A DNA stretch of 64,000 bases from DASWJZ01 sp963761005 (GCA_963761005.1 CAVXFK010000008.1:62001-126000); one strand, 5' to 3'. Counted from the first letter of the stretch, positions 18,571 through 26,998 are shown. Notes: a model not told the origin generated them from the letters alone. Made by a program: numbers and translations.

Positions 18571-19203
18571 TCAGGCGAAGAGCCCGGCTGCAAGCCGCGC
18601 CGCTATCGTCCACATCACGACGCCGATCAGGATGTCGAGCACCCGCCACGCGCGCTTATCGGCGAACACCGGCGCAAGAAGCGCGGCGCCATAGCCCAAT
18701 CCAAAGAACCAGACGAGAGACGCCGCTGCCGCGCCGACGCCAAAGGCGAGCCGCGCGGCGCCTTCGTAGCGGCCGGAGAGGCTTCCGATCAGGAACACCG
18801 TGTCGAGATAGACGTGCGGGTTCAAGAACGTGAAGGCGAGGCAGGCCGCAAGGGCGGGCGCGAGCCTTTCGGTCTTCCCTTTACTCACCTGCATCGCCTC
18901 GGGTCTGACGGCGCGGAAGAAGCTCCTGGCGCCGTAGCCGAAGAGGAACAGCGCCCCGCCGGCGGTCACAACTTTCAGCGCAATCTCCGAGTGCGCGACG
19001 AGCGTGCCGAGCCCGGCAATGCCGACGGCGATCAGGGTCGCATCGGAGAGCGAGCAGATCAGGCAGATCGCGAAGACGAATTTCCGCCTGAGCCCCTGCC
19101 GAAGCACGAAAGCGTTCTGCGCACCGATCGCGACAATGAGGCTTGCACCAAGAAGGAAGCCCGCGACGCCGGCAGAAAGCACAGCGGCCGCAGAGCCCGT
19201 CAT
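18571..19203 (-). CDS. LysE/ArgO-family amino acid exporter
   Basis: A 210-residue inner-membrane exporter with about six TM helices. LIVAIGAQNAFVLRQGL near the N-terminus and FTFLNPHVYLDTV are diagnostic of the LysE/ArgO (arginine/lysine efflux) branch. The start ATG at 19203 overlaps the stop of the upstream aminotransferase (ATGA). The reading frame is open to 19623 but lies in shadow of that gene. No LysG/ArgP regulator is adjacent. Confidence 0.9.
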   Translation of the reverse strand: MTGSAAAVLSAGVAGFLLGASLIVAIGAQNAFVLRQGLRRKFVFAICLICSLSDATLIAVGIAGLGTLVAHSEIALKVVTAGGALFLFGYGARSFFRAVRPEAMQVSKGKTERLAPALAACLAFTFLNPHVYLDTVFLIGSLSGRYEGAARLAFGVGAAAASLVWFFGLGYGAALLAPVFADKRAWRVLDILIGVVMWTIAARLAAGLFA

Positions 19204-20351
19204 TTGAGCCAGTGCGCGAGGCGCTCGATCCCTTCGGCGATCGCTTCTTCCGTGCCGGCAAAGGAAAAGCGCATGTAGCGATGGCCGCGCGTGTGGTCGA
19301 AGTCCGGCCCCGGCGTTGCCGCAACACCCGCCTCGTTCAGCATGCGGCCGGCGAAATCGTGCGCGTCGTTGGTGAAGCGCGCGACCGACGCGTAGACGTA
19401 GAACGCTCCGTCGACCGGGAGCAGCTCGTCGAAGCCGATCTCCGGCAGACGTCTCAGAAGCGCACCGCGGTTCCGCTCGTAGCCGGCCTTCACGGCTTCC
19501 AGCTCCGCCGTTCCCTCGAAGGCGGCGATGGCGGCGCGCTGCGAGAGCTCCGGCACGGAGATATAGAGCGATTGCGACAGCCGCTCGAATGGCCGGATCA
19601 GGTCCTCTGGAAGAACCAGCCATCCGACCCGCCAGCCGGTCATGCAGTAGTACTTGGAGAACGAGTTGACGACGATCGCGTGCTCGCCGAGGCGAAGCGC
19701 CGTCTCCGCGCGGCCGGCATAGACGAGGCCATGATAGATCTCGTCGGAGATGAAGCGGACGCCGAGCGCGTCACAAAGCGCGACGAGCCGCTGCAGCTCC
19801 TCCGGCGATGTCATCGTGCCGGTCGGATTGGCAGGGCTCGCGACGAGGACGCCGGCGAGCGGCGCTTCCTTGTGCGCGCGCTCGACATGCTCGGCGGTGA
19901 GCGCCCAGCGCGTATCGGGATTGACCTCGATCTCCACCGCTTCGAGCCCGAGCGCCTTCAGGATGTTGCGGTAGGCAGGATAGCCGGGCGAGGCCATGGC
20001 GATGCGGTCGCCGGGATCGAAGGCGCCGAGAAAGATCAGGTTGAAGCCGCCCGACGACCCGGTCGTCACCATGACGCGGGAGGGCGACAGATCGACGCCG
20101 TAGGCGTCGCGGTAGTGGCGGGCGATCCGCTCGCGAAGCGGCATGATGCCGAGCGCCTCGGTGTAGCCGAGGCGGCCGCCCTTGAGCGCTTCTGCCGCCG
20201 CGGCAAGCACGGGGCCCGGCGCCGGCGCCCCGGGCTGCCCGACCTCCATGTGGACGATTTGCCGCCCTGCCGCCTCGACCGCTGCCGCGGCGGCGAGCAC
20301 ATCCATTGCGAGAAACGGCTCGACATCGCTCCGGTGGGAAGCCTTCAACAT
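19200..20351 (-). CDS. class I/II PLP-dependent aminotransferase
   Basis: A 383-residue cytosolic aminotransferase of fold type I. The Schiff-base lysine lies in NSFSKYYCMTGWRVGW. Other PLP contacts include SSGGFNL, SPANPTGT, and DEIYHGLVY (Asp to the pyridine nitrogen). C-terminal substrate-carboxylate Arg is in YMRFSFAG. It belongs to the aspartate/aromatic (AAT_I) group, but substrate is uncertain. It is translationally coupled to a LysE-type exporter, so the pair may handle the same amino acid. Confidence 0.88.
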   Translation of the reverse strand: MLKASHRSDVEPFLAMDVLAAAAAVEAAGRQIVHMEVGQPGAPAPGPVLAAAAEALKGGRLGYTEALGIMPLRERIARHYRDAYGVDLSPSRVMVTTGSSGGFNLIFLGAFDPGDRIAMASPGYPAYRNILKALGLEAVEIEVNPDTRWALTAEHVERAHKEAPLAGVLVASPANPTGTMTSPEELQRLVALCDALGVRFISDEIYHGLVYAGRAETALRLGEHAIVVNSFSKYYCMTGWRVGWLVLPEDLIRPFERLSQSLYISVPELSQRAAIAAFEGTAELEAVKAGYERNRGALLRRLPEIGFDELLPVDGAFYVYASVARFTNDAHDFAGRMLNEAGVAATPGPDFDHTRGHRYMRFSFAGTEEAIAEGIERLAHWLK

Positions 20352-20388
20352 AACTTGCCTTTCTTTCGACGCGCGGCTCCGCTAGGCA

Positions 20389-21840
20389 GTGGCCCATGAA
20401 GCCCGGCGATTTGCCATGTGCTGCCAGGGGTTACGCACGCCGCAAATTCGGATTTCGCGAGTGACGTTCAGCATTTTCACCTCGGGTCGCGCAAGAGCGC
20501 TTCCGATCGTCATTGCAGGATGCGTGGCGTTCGTGCCGCCGGCGGCGGAGGCGCAGCAGCATCCGAACATCATCCGCGACACGGAAATCGAGTCGCTGCT
20601 TCGAGACTACGCCCGGCCAATCCTTGCGGCGGCAGGCTTCAAGACACGCGACGTCGACATCGTGCTCGTCGACGACCCGGTGTTCAACGCCTTCGTGGCG
20701 AGCGGGCATCGCATGGTGATCAACACCGGCACGCTTCTGCAGGCGAAGACGCCGAACGAGGTGATCGGCGTCATCGCGCACGAGACCGGGCACCTTGCCG
20801 GGGGTCATCTGGAGAAGCTCCACAACGAGGTGGCGAGAGCGAAGGCCATCGGCGCGGTGATCGGGGTTCTCGGCATGGCGGGCATGGCGGCCGGCGCCGC
20901 GTCCGGCTCGGTGACCGGGGCGCGGATGGGCTCCGCCGTATCGACCATGGGGTCGGGCGTCGGGCTGCACACACTGCTCAGCTACAGGCGCGAGCAGGAA
21001 TATATCGCCGACCGCGCCGCCCTTACATTCCTGAAGGCCACGCACCAGTCGGCGAAGGGCATGGTCGTCACCTTCGAGCGCTTCGCCAACGAGGATCTCG
21101 TATCCTCCCAATACGTCGATCCGTATGCACAGACCCATCCGCTCCCGCGCGACCGGCTGCAGGTGCTCGAAACGTCGGCGCGAGCCAGCCCTTATTGGGA
21201 CGTGACCGACAGCCCCGAGCTGCAGTTCCGCCACGACATGATGCGCGCCAAGATCGCCGGCTTTACCGAGGCGCCGAACGCGGTCGCGCGCCGCTATCCG
21301 AGCTCCGACAAGAGCCTGCCGGCGCAATATGCCCGCGCCATCGTCGCCTATCGGACAGGAAGCACGCGCGACGCGGTCCGCGCCGCCGACGACCTCATCC
21401 GGCAGATCCCGGACGACGCTTATTTCTATGAGCTGAAGGGGCAGACCCTGCTCGAGGCCGGGCATGCCCGCGAGGCGATCGCGCCGCTTCGGAAGGCCGT
21501 CTCGCTCGTCGAGAAGACCGGCCTGATCCGCATCATGCTCGGCTCGGCGGAGCTTGCGACGGGCGATCCCGGCATGCTCGATTCCGCCGTCGCCGACCTG
21601 ACCAGGGGCATTGCCGACGAGCCGCTCTCGCCGCTCGGTTACCGCAACCTCGCCACCGCCTACCAGCAGAAGGGGCGGGTCGCGGATGCCGAGCTTGCGA
21701 CGGCCCAGGGCCTGCTCGTCGGCGGCTCGATCAAGGACGCCAAGAATTTTGCCCGCCGCGCCCAGGCGAATTTTGCCACCGGGTCGCCCGGGTGGCTTAA
21801 GGCCGACGATATTATCGGCTACGAAGAGCCGAACGGGTGA
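20389..21840 (+). CDS. M48-family zinc metalloprotease with TPR repeats (BepA/YfgC-like)
   Basis: About 483 residues. The zinc site is HETGH (IAHETGHLAGGH) with the third ligand Glu in RREQEYIADR; a C-terminal TPR array spans about 300-450. BepA-type proteins act in the periplasm on outer-membrane protein assembly. Start uncertain: GTG 20389 is the longest; ATG 20416 or GTG 20461 would place a leader (ARALPIVIAGCVAF, cleavage near AEA-QQ) closer to the N-terminus. It stands upstream of a secreted DsbA-like gene on the same strand, consistent with an envelope-quality role. Confidence 0.9.
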   Translation: MAHEARRFAMCCQGLRTPQIRISRVTFSIFTSGRARALPIVIAGCVAFVPPAAEAQQHPNIIRDTEIESLLRDYARPILAAAGFKTRDVDIVLVDDPVFNAFVASGHRMVINTGTLLQAKTPNEVIGVIAHETGHLAGGHLEKLHNEVARAKAIGAVIGVLGMAGMAAGAASGSVTGARMGSAVSTMGSGVGLHTLLSYRREQEYIADRAALTFLKATHQSAKGMVVTFERFANEDLVSSQYVDPYAQTHPLPRDRLQVLETSARASPYWDVTDSPELQFRHDMMRAKIAGFTEAPNAVARRYPSSDKSLPAQYARAIVAYRTGSTRDAVRAADDLIRQIPDDAYFYELKGQTLLEAGHAREAIAPLRKAVSLVEKTGLIRIMLGSAELATGDPGMLDSAVADLTRGIADEPLSPLGYRNLATAYQQKGRVADAELATAQGLLVGGSIKDAKNFARRAQANFATGSPGWLKADDIIGYEEPNG

Positions 21841-21886
21841 GCCGCGCCGGGCGGGCGAGCGGCTTTGTGGAGAACGAGGGATCGGC

Positions 21887-22657
21887 ATGTCGAGACATCT
21901 GAGCATTGCCGCCGCCCTGGCGGTGGCCTTCCTGACCGCGGGTTTCCTGGCGAGTCCGGGCCGGGCCGAGATCACCGAGGCACAGAAGGCGGAGATCGGC
22001 CAGATCGTGCACGACTATCTGATCGCGCACCCGGAGGTGCTCGACGAGGCTCAGCAGGCGCTCCAGGTGCGCCACGACAAGGAGCTCGCCGAGAGGCAGA
22101 GCAAGGCGATCACGGATGAGGCCGCCACCATTTTCGATTCGAAGCACCAGATGGTGCTCGGCAATCCGAAGGGTCCGATCACGCTGGTCGAGTTCTTCGA
22201 CTACAACTGCGCTTACTGCCGGCGCGCCGTCTCCGACATGACGGCGCTGCTCTCCGCGAATCCGGACCTCCGGATCGTCATGAAGGAGTTCCCGATCCTC
22301 GCGCCGGGCTCCGTCGAGGCCGCCCGCATCTCCGTCGCGGTCAAGGACACCGCCCCCGACAAGTACCTCGCCTTTCACACAGAGCTCTTCTCGCGGCCCG
22401 GCCAGGCGAACCAGGCGAAGGCGCTCGAAGTCGCGACCGACGTCGGCCTCGACGCCGACAAGCTCAAGGCTGCTGCCAATGGCGGCGACGTGACGGCGAG
22501 CCTGCAGGAAGTGCATCAGCTCGCGACCGATCTCGGCATCTCCGGCACGCCCTCCTACGTGATCGGCAAGGAGATCGTGCCCGGCGCCATCGGCTATGAC
22601 GGGCTGCAGCAGATGGTGAGCGCCATCCGCCAGTGCGGCCAGACGGTGTGCTCATGA
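21887..22657 (+). CDS. DsbA-family periplasmic thiol:disulfide oxidoreductase
   Basis: A 256-residue secreted protein. The signal peptide runs MSRHLSIAAALAVAFLTAGF to about GRA-E; a charged helical segment (EITEAQKAEIGQIVHDYL, about residues 27-85) precedes the thioredoxin fold with active site CAYC in FFDYNCAYCRRAV and cis-Pro in SGTPSYVIG. The N-terminal helical extension resembles ScsC/DsbA-like proteins that oligomerise. GAGGG lies 6 nt before ATG 21887. The stop overlaps the NDUFA12 gene start. Confidence 0.92.
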   Translation: MSRHLSIAAALAVAFLTAGFLASPGRAEITEAQKAEIGQIVHDYLIAHPEVLDEAQQALQVRHDKELAERQSKAITDEAATIFDSKHQMVLGNPKGPITLVEFFDYNCAYCRRAVSDMTALLSANPDLRIVMKEFPILAPGSVEAARISVAVKDTAPDKYLAFHTELFSRPGQANQAKALEVATDVGLDADKLKAAANGGDVTASLQEVHQLATDLGISGTPSYVIGKEIVPGAIGYDGLQQMVSAIRQCGQTVCS

Positions 22658-23037
22658 AGGCGCTTTTCCTCGCGCTCTTCACCTGGTGGAACGGCGCCAC
22701 AGTCGGCACGCGCTTCTTCACCTGGCGGAAAGGCGGGTTCGTCGGCCAGGACGAGTTCGGCAACCGCTATTTCCGTGAGCGGAACGGCAAGAGGCGCTGG
22801 GTGATCTATAACGGCGAGGCCGAGGCGTCGCGCATTCCGCCGTCGTGGCACGGATGGATGCATCACCGCACCGACGTGCCGCCGACGGAGGACGACTACA
22901 AGCCGCATCCGTGGGAGAAGCCGCATCTTCCGAACCTGACCGGCACGCCCGCCGCCTATCATCCGCCGGGCTCGATTCTCAGCACCGAGAAGCGGCCGGA
23001 GGTGACCGGCGACTACGAGCCATGGACTCCGGCGTGA
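22654..23037 (+). CDS. NADH:ubiquinone oxidoreductase subunit NDUFA12 homologue
   Basis: A 127-residue protein starting MKALFLALFTWWNGATVGTR, with the family core GGFVGQDEFGNRYFRER, RRWVIYNGEAEASRIPP and WHGWMHHRTDVPP. Alphaproteobacteria carry this accessory complex I subunit (B17.2/NDUFA12) away from the nuo operon. The ATG overlaps the upstream DsbA-like stop (ATGA at 22654-22657). A palindromic repeat begins about 90 bp after its stop. Confidence 0.93.
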   Translation: MKALFLALFTWWNGATVGTRFFTWRKGGFVGQDEFGNRYFRERNGKRRWVIYNGEAEASRIPPSWHGWMHHRTDVPPTEDDYKPHPWEKPHLPNLTGTPAAYHPPGSILSTEKRPEVTGDYEPWTPA

Positions 23038-23126
23038 TGGATTTAGTCTGGTGGCTCCAAAAGGAGCGCGCCAGCGGCCTCGGCGCCGTGGAAACCAAGC
23101 TCAGCTCTTCCTTCGCGATTTGCCCC

Positions 23127-23257
23127 GTTCCTCTCCCCTCCGGGGAGAGGTCGACGCACGCCGGATGGCGGGCGTCGGGTGAGGGGGTAGCGTCGATCCC
23201 CTCCCCCTCACCCGGCCTCCGCTCCGCTCGGCCGACCTCTCCCCTGCGGGGAGAGGA
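23127..23257. repeat. composite palindromic repeat element (family A)
   Basis: Two terminal hairpins, CCTCTCCCC-TCC-GGGGAGAGG (23129-23149) and CCTCTCCCC-TGC-GGGGAGAGG (23235-23255), flank an inner inverted pair GGGTGAGGGGG (23176-23186) and CCCCCTCACCC (23202-23212). The nested symmetry is that of a dispersed BIME-like intergenic unit. A degenerate copy lies at 24707. It ends directly before the DUF2155 leader sequence. Confidence 0.9.
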
Positions 23258-23313
23258 ATCCGGTCGCTGCTCGGCGTAAGATCGCAAGCGTCGCTTGCCT
23301 GTGGCTGGCATCC

Positions 23314-23733
23314 TTGGCGACGCTCGCGGCGCCCGCTGCCGCCGCGCCGATCAACAACCCGGTCGCCGAGTTCACCGGGCTCGACAAGATTACCGGGCGC
23401 ACCATCACCTTCGACGTCAAGATCGACGAGACGGTGCAGTTCGGCGCGCTGCAGGTGACGCCGCGCGTCTGCCATACGCGCCCGCCGACGGAGCCGGCGC
23501 AGACGACGGCGTTCGTCGAGGTCGACGAGATCACGCTCGCGAACAAGATCCAACGCATCTTCACCGGCTGGATGTTCGCGGCGAGCCCCGGGCTCAACGC
23601 GGTCGAGCACCCCGTCTATGATGTGTGGCTCGTCGACTGCAAACTGAAGATGGGCGAAGAGGAGAAGCCCGTCGAAGCCGCGCCGCTCCCCGACACCGAG
23701 CTTCCATCAGCGAACGACGCGCCGGAGGACTAG
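23314..23733 (+). CDS. DUF2155 secreted protein
   Basis: The DUF2155 core runs from AEFTGLDKITGRTITFDVKI through FGALQVTPRVCHTRPPTE to FTGWMFAASPGLNAVEHP and YDVWLVDCK; two cysteines are conserved in the family. The first available start is TTG 23314, but in-frame codons upstream from 23272 read RRKIASVACLWLASLATLAA, which is clearly a leader. The true start should therefore lie at about 23260-23272, where no ATG/GTG/TTG is in frame and the palindromic repeat ends. Its start may have been altered by the repeat or by an indel. It probably encodes a periplasmic protein of unknown role. Confidence 0.85.
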   Translation: MATLAAPAAAAPINNPVAEFTGLDKITGRTITFDVKIDETVQFGALQVTPRVCHTRPPTEPAQTTAFVEVDEITLANKIQRIFTGWMFAASPGLNAVEHPVYDVWLVDCKLKMGEEEKPVEAAPLPDTELPSANDAPED

Positions 23734-23817
23734 AGGGGCGCCGCCGTCGTTCTCGCCCGTTGGCAAAAACCCGATGCGCAAAAACCTACGAAAGGCTGTC
23801 CAGAGTCTCCTCTCGTG

Positions 23818-23870
23818 TTGACAATGTGCACACAATGACATACGTGGTACAATGTTTCACAACGAGAATT
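23818..23870 (+). promoter_or_regulatory. promoter/operator region of the toxin-antitoxin operon
   Basis: TTGACA at 23818-23823 is a perfect -35 hexamer; a poor -10 (TACGTG) is 17 nt on and a good one (TACAAT, 23848) is 24 nt on. ACAATG occurs as direct repeats at 23821, 23832 and 23849, around the palindrome TGTGCACA (23825-23832). Such repeats suit autoregulation by a ribbon-helix-helix antitoxin. Confidence 0.45.
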
Positions 23871-23876
23871 CTAGAC

Positions 23877-24183
23877 ATGCCGATCGCTCCGACGAAGGAA
23901 GCTGACAACACGCGTGCGCGGCGTGATGCAACGATCAATCTCAGGCTGCCGGCGAAAGTCCGGAATCTGATCGACATCGCCGCCGCCACGGTCGGCAAGA
24001 CTTCGAACTGAGTTTGTCATCGAGAGCGCGACGCAGCAGGCAACAGACGTGCTGCTCGACCAGCGGCTCTTCGAGCTTGGTGACAAACAGTGGATCGCGT
24101 TCAAACGCGCCCTCGACAATCCGCCGCTGCCGAATGTCGAACTCAAGAAACTCATGGCCAAGAAAGCGCCGTGGGATAGGTGA
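23877..24183 (+). pseudogene. DUF1778 (TacA-like) antitoxin, interrupted by a 1-bp insertion
   Basis: A ribbon-helix-helix antitoxin gene. Frame 1 gives MPIAPTKEADNTRARRDA then TINLRLPAKVRNLIDIAA up to VGKT, then hits a stop. One base on, the frame continues RTEFVIESATQQATDVLLDQ to KKAPWDR. Removing one T at about 24002 restores the typical GKTRTEF of the family over about 101 residues. Both halves are well conserved, so this is either a sequencing error or a very recent lesion. It should neutralise the GNAT toxin encoded immediately downstream, with a 4-bp overlap. Confidence 0.85.
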
Positions 24184-24691
24184 CTCACGAACCTTGCCCG
24201 CCGCGCCGCTGACCCGCCCGAGCACAATCCAAGCCGCCCACGACACCACGAAGTTCTTTTGTGGTCACGCCTCGCTCGACAACTGGCTGAAAAGCACGGC
24301 CCTGAAAGCCGAGGGCCGAAGCGCACGGACCTATGTCGTTTGCGAAGCGAATGTCGTGATCGGCTACTATTGCCTCGCGACCGGTTCTGTCGCGCGAGCG
24401 AATGCGCCGTCGAAGGTGAAGCGGAATGCGCCTGACCCGATTCCCGTCATGCTCATCGGCCGGCTCGCGGTGGCAAAGGATTTCGAGCGGCGAGGAATCG
24501 GAAGCGGGATGCTCCAGGACGCGTTTCGCAGAATCATGCAGACATCCGAGATCGTCGGATGTCGCGCAATCCTGGTGCATGCGATTGATCAACCGGCGCA
24601 GGACTTCTACGCCAGATACGGTTTCACCGAGTTTCCTACAGGAACACGAACCCTCTTCCTACCGCTCGAAGCGCTGCGGGCCGCACTTTAG
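24180..24691 (+). pseudogene. GNAT-family toxin (TacT-like), probable 1-bp deletion near its start
   Basis: The GNAT acetyltransferase toxin partner of the DUF1778 antitoxin; the family acetylates aminoacyl-tRNA. The core is FFCGHASLDNWLKSTAL, ARTYVVCEANVVIGYYCLA, acetyl-CoA loop LAVAKDFERRGIGSGML and FYARYGFTEFP. GTG 24180 overlaps the antitoxin stop (GTGA) and starts MTHEP, but reaches the core only if one C is restored at about 24192 (MTHEPLPAAPLTRPSTIQ). Without that, TTG 24194 would start a 165-residue protein. Antitoxin and toxin each carry an indel; if real, both are dead. Confidence 0.8.
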
Positions 24692-24706
24692 CGGGCTGCA
24701 CTGCAT

Positions 24707-24754
24707 CCTCTCGCCCCTCGCTAGCGGCGACTCCCTCTCCCATCGAGGAGAGGT
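24707..24754. repeat. degenerate palindromic repeat (family A relative)
   Basis: CCTCTCGCCCCTCGCTAGCG and CCCTCTCCCATCGAGGAGAGG resemble the hairpin arms of the element at 23127. It lies between the GNAT gene and aat, and overlaps the 3' end of aat, encoding its last residues. Confidence 0.6.
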
Positions 24755-25455
24755 CGGCGCGCGGCCCTTAGCGTCGGTGCCCTACCTTTGGTGTCGAGTA
24801 TCGCGAGCGCTTCGGCGCCCGTGAGCGCTTCGCCCCGCGGGCCGAAGTCTGCGTCGCTAGCGAGTGCTTCATCGAGCATCTCGACATAGTCGTCGCGCGG
24901 CACCTCGACCGCGCCGAACTGCGAAAGGTGCGCGGTGATGAATTGCGCGTCGAGCAGCCGAAAGCCGCGGCGCTTCAGCCGCGCTACGAGATGCACCAGC
25001 GCCACCTTGGAGGCGTCGCGCTCAAGCGAGAACATGCTCTCGCCGAAGAACGCGGCGCGGAGCTTGACCCCGTATAGCCCGCCGACCAGCCTCCCCTCGC
25101 GCCAGGCTTCCACCGTATGGACATGGCCTAAGCGAAACAGCGCGCCATAGAGTTTGCGGATCGGCCCGTTGATCCAGGTCGCGCGGCGGCCAGGCCGCGG
25201 CGCCGCGCAGGCCGCGATCACCGCGTCGAAATCGGAATCGACGCGAATCTCGAAGCGGTCGGAGCGGACCGTGCGCGCAAGCCGGCGCGGCACGTGGAAG
25301 CCTTCGAGCGGCAGCACGCCGCGCTTCTCCGGCTCGACCCAATAAAGCGTCGGGTCGTCGGCGGAATCAGCCATCGGGAAGATGCCGCAGGCATAAGCGC
25401 GCAGGAGCAGTGACGGCGTGACGAGGTCCTGGTCCTTGTCGCGCGGGCGCGTCAT
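24721..25455 (-). CDS. aat: leucyl/phenylalanyl-tRNA--protein transferase
   Basis: A 244-residue cytosolic transferase that adds Leu/Phe to N-terminal Lys/Arg for N-end-rule degradation by ClpAP. Conserved blocks are YACGIFPMADSADDPTLYWVE, GHVHTVEAWREGRLVGGLYGV, FGESMFSLERDASKVALVHL and DAQFITAHLSQFGAVEVPR. The last 15 or so residues (from about RAARRPL) fall in a palindromic repeat and are not family-like. It is 4 bp downstream of accC on the same strand. Confidence 0.95.
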   Translation of the reverse strand: MTRPRDKDQDLVTPSLLLRAYACGIFPMADSADDPTLYWVEPEKRGVLPLEGFHVPRRLARTVRSDRFEIRVDSDFDAVIAACAAPRPGRRATWINGPIRKLYGALFRLGHVHTVEAWREGRLVGGLYGVKLRAAFFGESMFSLERDASKVALVHLVARLKRRGFRLLDAQFITAHLSQFGAVEVPRDDYVEMLDEALASDADFGPRGEALTGAEALAILDTKGRAPTLRAARRPLLDGRGSRR

Positions 25456-25459
25456 CGGC

Positions 25460-26815
25460 TCAGTCCGGCGTTGCCGGGAGTGCCGCGAGATACTCCTCCA
25501 GCCAGCGTATGTCGTAGGCGCCGTCGAGGATCGCCTTCTCGCGCACCAGCGTCTGGAAGAGCGGGATCGTCGTCCTGACTCCGTCGACCACGAACTCGTC
25601 GAGCGCGCGGCGGAGCCGCATCAGGCATTCGACGCGGTTGCGCCCATGCACGATCAGCTTGCCGATCAGACTGTCGTAGTAAGGCGGCACCGAATAGCCC
25701 TGATAGACGGCGGAATCGACGCGCACGCCGAGCCCGCCCGGCGGATGGAAATAGGTGATCTGGCCGGGCGACGGGGCGAACGTCCTCGGATGCTCCGCAT
25801 TGATGCGGCACTCGATTGCGTGGCCGGAGAATGTGACGTTCTCCTGCTTCACCGAGAGCGGCGAGCCCGATGCGATCCGAAGCTGCTCGACCACGATGTC
25901 GATGCCGGTGATCGCCTCGGTGATCGGATGCTCGACCTGCAGCCGCGTGTTCATCTCGATGAAATAGAACTCGCCGTTCTCGTAAAGGAACTCCACGGTG
26001 CCGGCACCGGAATAGCCGAGATTCCCAATCGCGTCAGCGACGGTCTTGCCGATCTTGGCGCGCTCAGCTTCGTTCAGCGCCGGCGACGGCGCCTCCTCCC
26101 AAATCTTTTGATGCCGACGCTGCAGCGAGCAGTCGCGCTCACCAAGATGCACCGCTTCACCCTTGCCGTCGCCCAAGACCTGCACCTCGATGTGGCGCGG
26201 GCGCGCAAGGTACTTCTCGATATAGATGGCATCGTCGCCGAAGGCCTTGCCGGCCTCGGCGCGGGCCATCGCCATGGCGCGCTCAAGGTCGGCGACACGC
26301 TCCGCCACCTTCATGCCGCGCCCGCCGCCGCCGGCGACCGCCTTGATCAACACCGGATAACCGACATCGGCGGCGATCCGCGCCGCCTCCTGCTCATCGT
26401 GCACCGCGCCGCGCGAGCCGGGCACGACCGGGATGCCGAGGCTTTCCGCCGTCTCCTTGGCGCGGATCTTGTCGCCCATCATCCGGATGTGGTCGCCGGA
26501 GGGACCGATGAAGACGATGTCGTGGGCGGCGAGGATGTCGGCGAAGCGGGCGTTCTCCGAAAGAAAGCCGTAGCCCGGATGCACGGCGTCGGCACCAGTG
26601 ATCTCGCAGGCCGATACGATGCTCGGGATATTCAGATAGCTCTCGGTGGCCGGCGGCGGGCCGATGCACACGCTCTCGTCGGCAAGCCGCACGTGCATCG
26701 CGTCGGCATCGGCGGTCGAATGCACGGCGACGGTCTGGATGCCGAGTTCCTTGCAGGCGCGAAGCACGCGGAGCGCGATCTCTCCGCGATTGGCGATCAG
26801 GACCTTGGAGAACAT
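25460..26815 (-). CDS. accC: acetyl-CoA carboxylase biotin carboxylase subunit
   Basis: A 451-residue ATP-grasp enzyme that carboxylates biotin on BCCP, the first half-reaction of acetyl-CoA carboxylase. It starts MFSKVLIANRGEIALRVLRA. The glycine-rich lid is AVAGGGGRGMKVAE, the catalytic stretch is MNTRLQVEHPITEAITGIDI, and the length is normal. It follows accB with a 183-bp gap occupied by a palindromic repeat, and precedes aat by 4 bp. accA is at 57.5 kb; accD is not in the window. Confidence 0.97.
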   Translation of the reverse strand: MFSKVLIANRGEIALRVLRACKELGIQTVAVHSTADADAMHVRLADESVCIGPPPATESYLNIPSIVSACEITGADAVHPGYGFLSENARFADILAAHDIVFIGPSGDHIRMMGDKIRAKETAESLGIPVVPGSRGAVHDEQEAARIAADVGYPVLIKAVAGGGGRGMKVAERVADLERAMAMARAEAGKAFGDDAIYIEKYLARPRHIEVQVLGDGKGEAVHLGERDCSLQRRHQKIWEEAPSPALNEAERAKIGKTVADAIGNLGYSGAGTVEFLYENGEFYFIEMNTRLQVEHPITEAITGIDIVVEQLRIASGSPLSVKQENVTFSGHAIECRINAEHPRTFAPSPGQITYFHPPGGLGVRVDSAVYQGYSVPPYYDSLIGKLIVHGRNRVECLMRLRRALDEFVVDGVRTTIPLFQTLVREKAILDGAYDIRWLEEYLAALPATPD

Positions 26816-26854
26816 CTAGATGCCGGAGGCCGTGCGACGCCTTCCTCCGGACGT

Positions 26855-26951
26855 CGTCATGCCTGGACTTGATCCGGGCATCCATTCCGAGACGCTTCCG
26901 CCAATCGCAACGGTTACGGAATGGATTGCCGGGTCAAGCCCGGCAATGACG
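26855..26951. repeat. large inverted repeat (family B) between accB and accC
   Basis: The left arm 26855-26889 (CGTCATGCCTGGACTTGATC...) and right arm 26917-26951 (ending ...CCCGGCAATGACG) are about 35-bp imperfect inverted copies around a 27-bp spacer. It looks like a dispersed alphaproteobacterial intergenic repeat. In accB-accC mRNA it would fold into a long hairpin, possibly stabilising or separating the two messages. Confidence 0.85.
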
Positions 26952-26998
26952 AGAGAGGAAGGTGCGCAGTTGAATTGCGAAGCGAGCCACATCGCCGC

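Noticed and set aside
18102..18593. Minus-strand 163-codon ORF opposite the hypothetical protein at 18171.
   Set aside because: Composition is atypical (Arg/Pro-rich, mixed) and it overlaps the plus-strand ORF almost fully; the plus-strand protein is more natural.
23128..23275. Possible CRISPR array in the repeat-rich stretch.
   Set aside because: Repeats are inverted palindromes with no regular spacer units; no cas gene is present.
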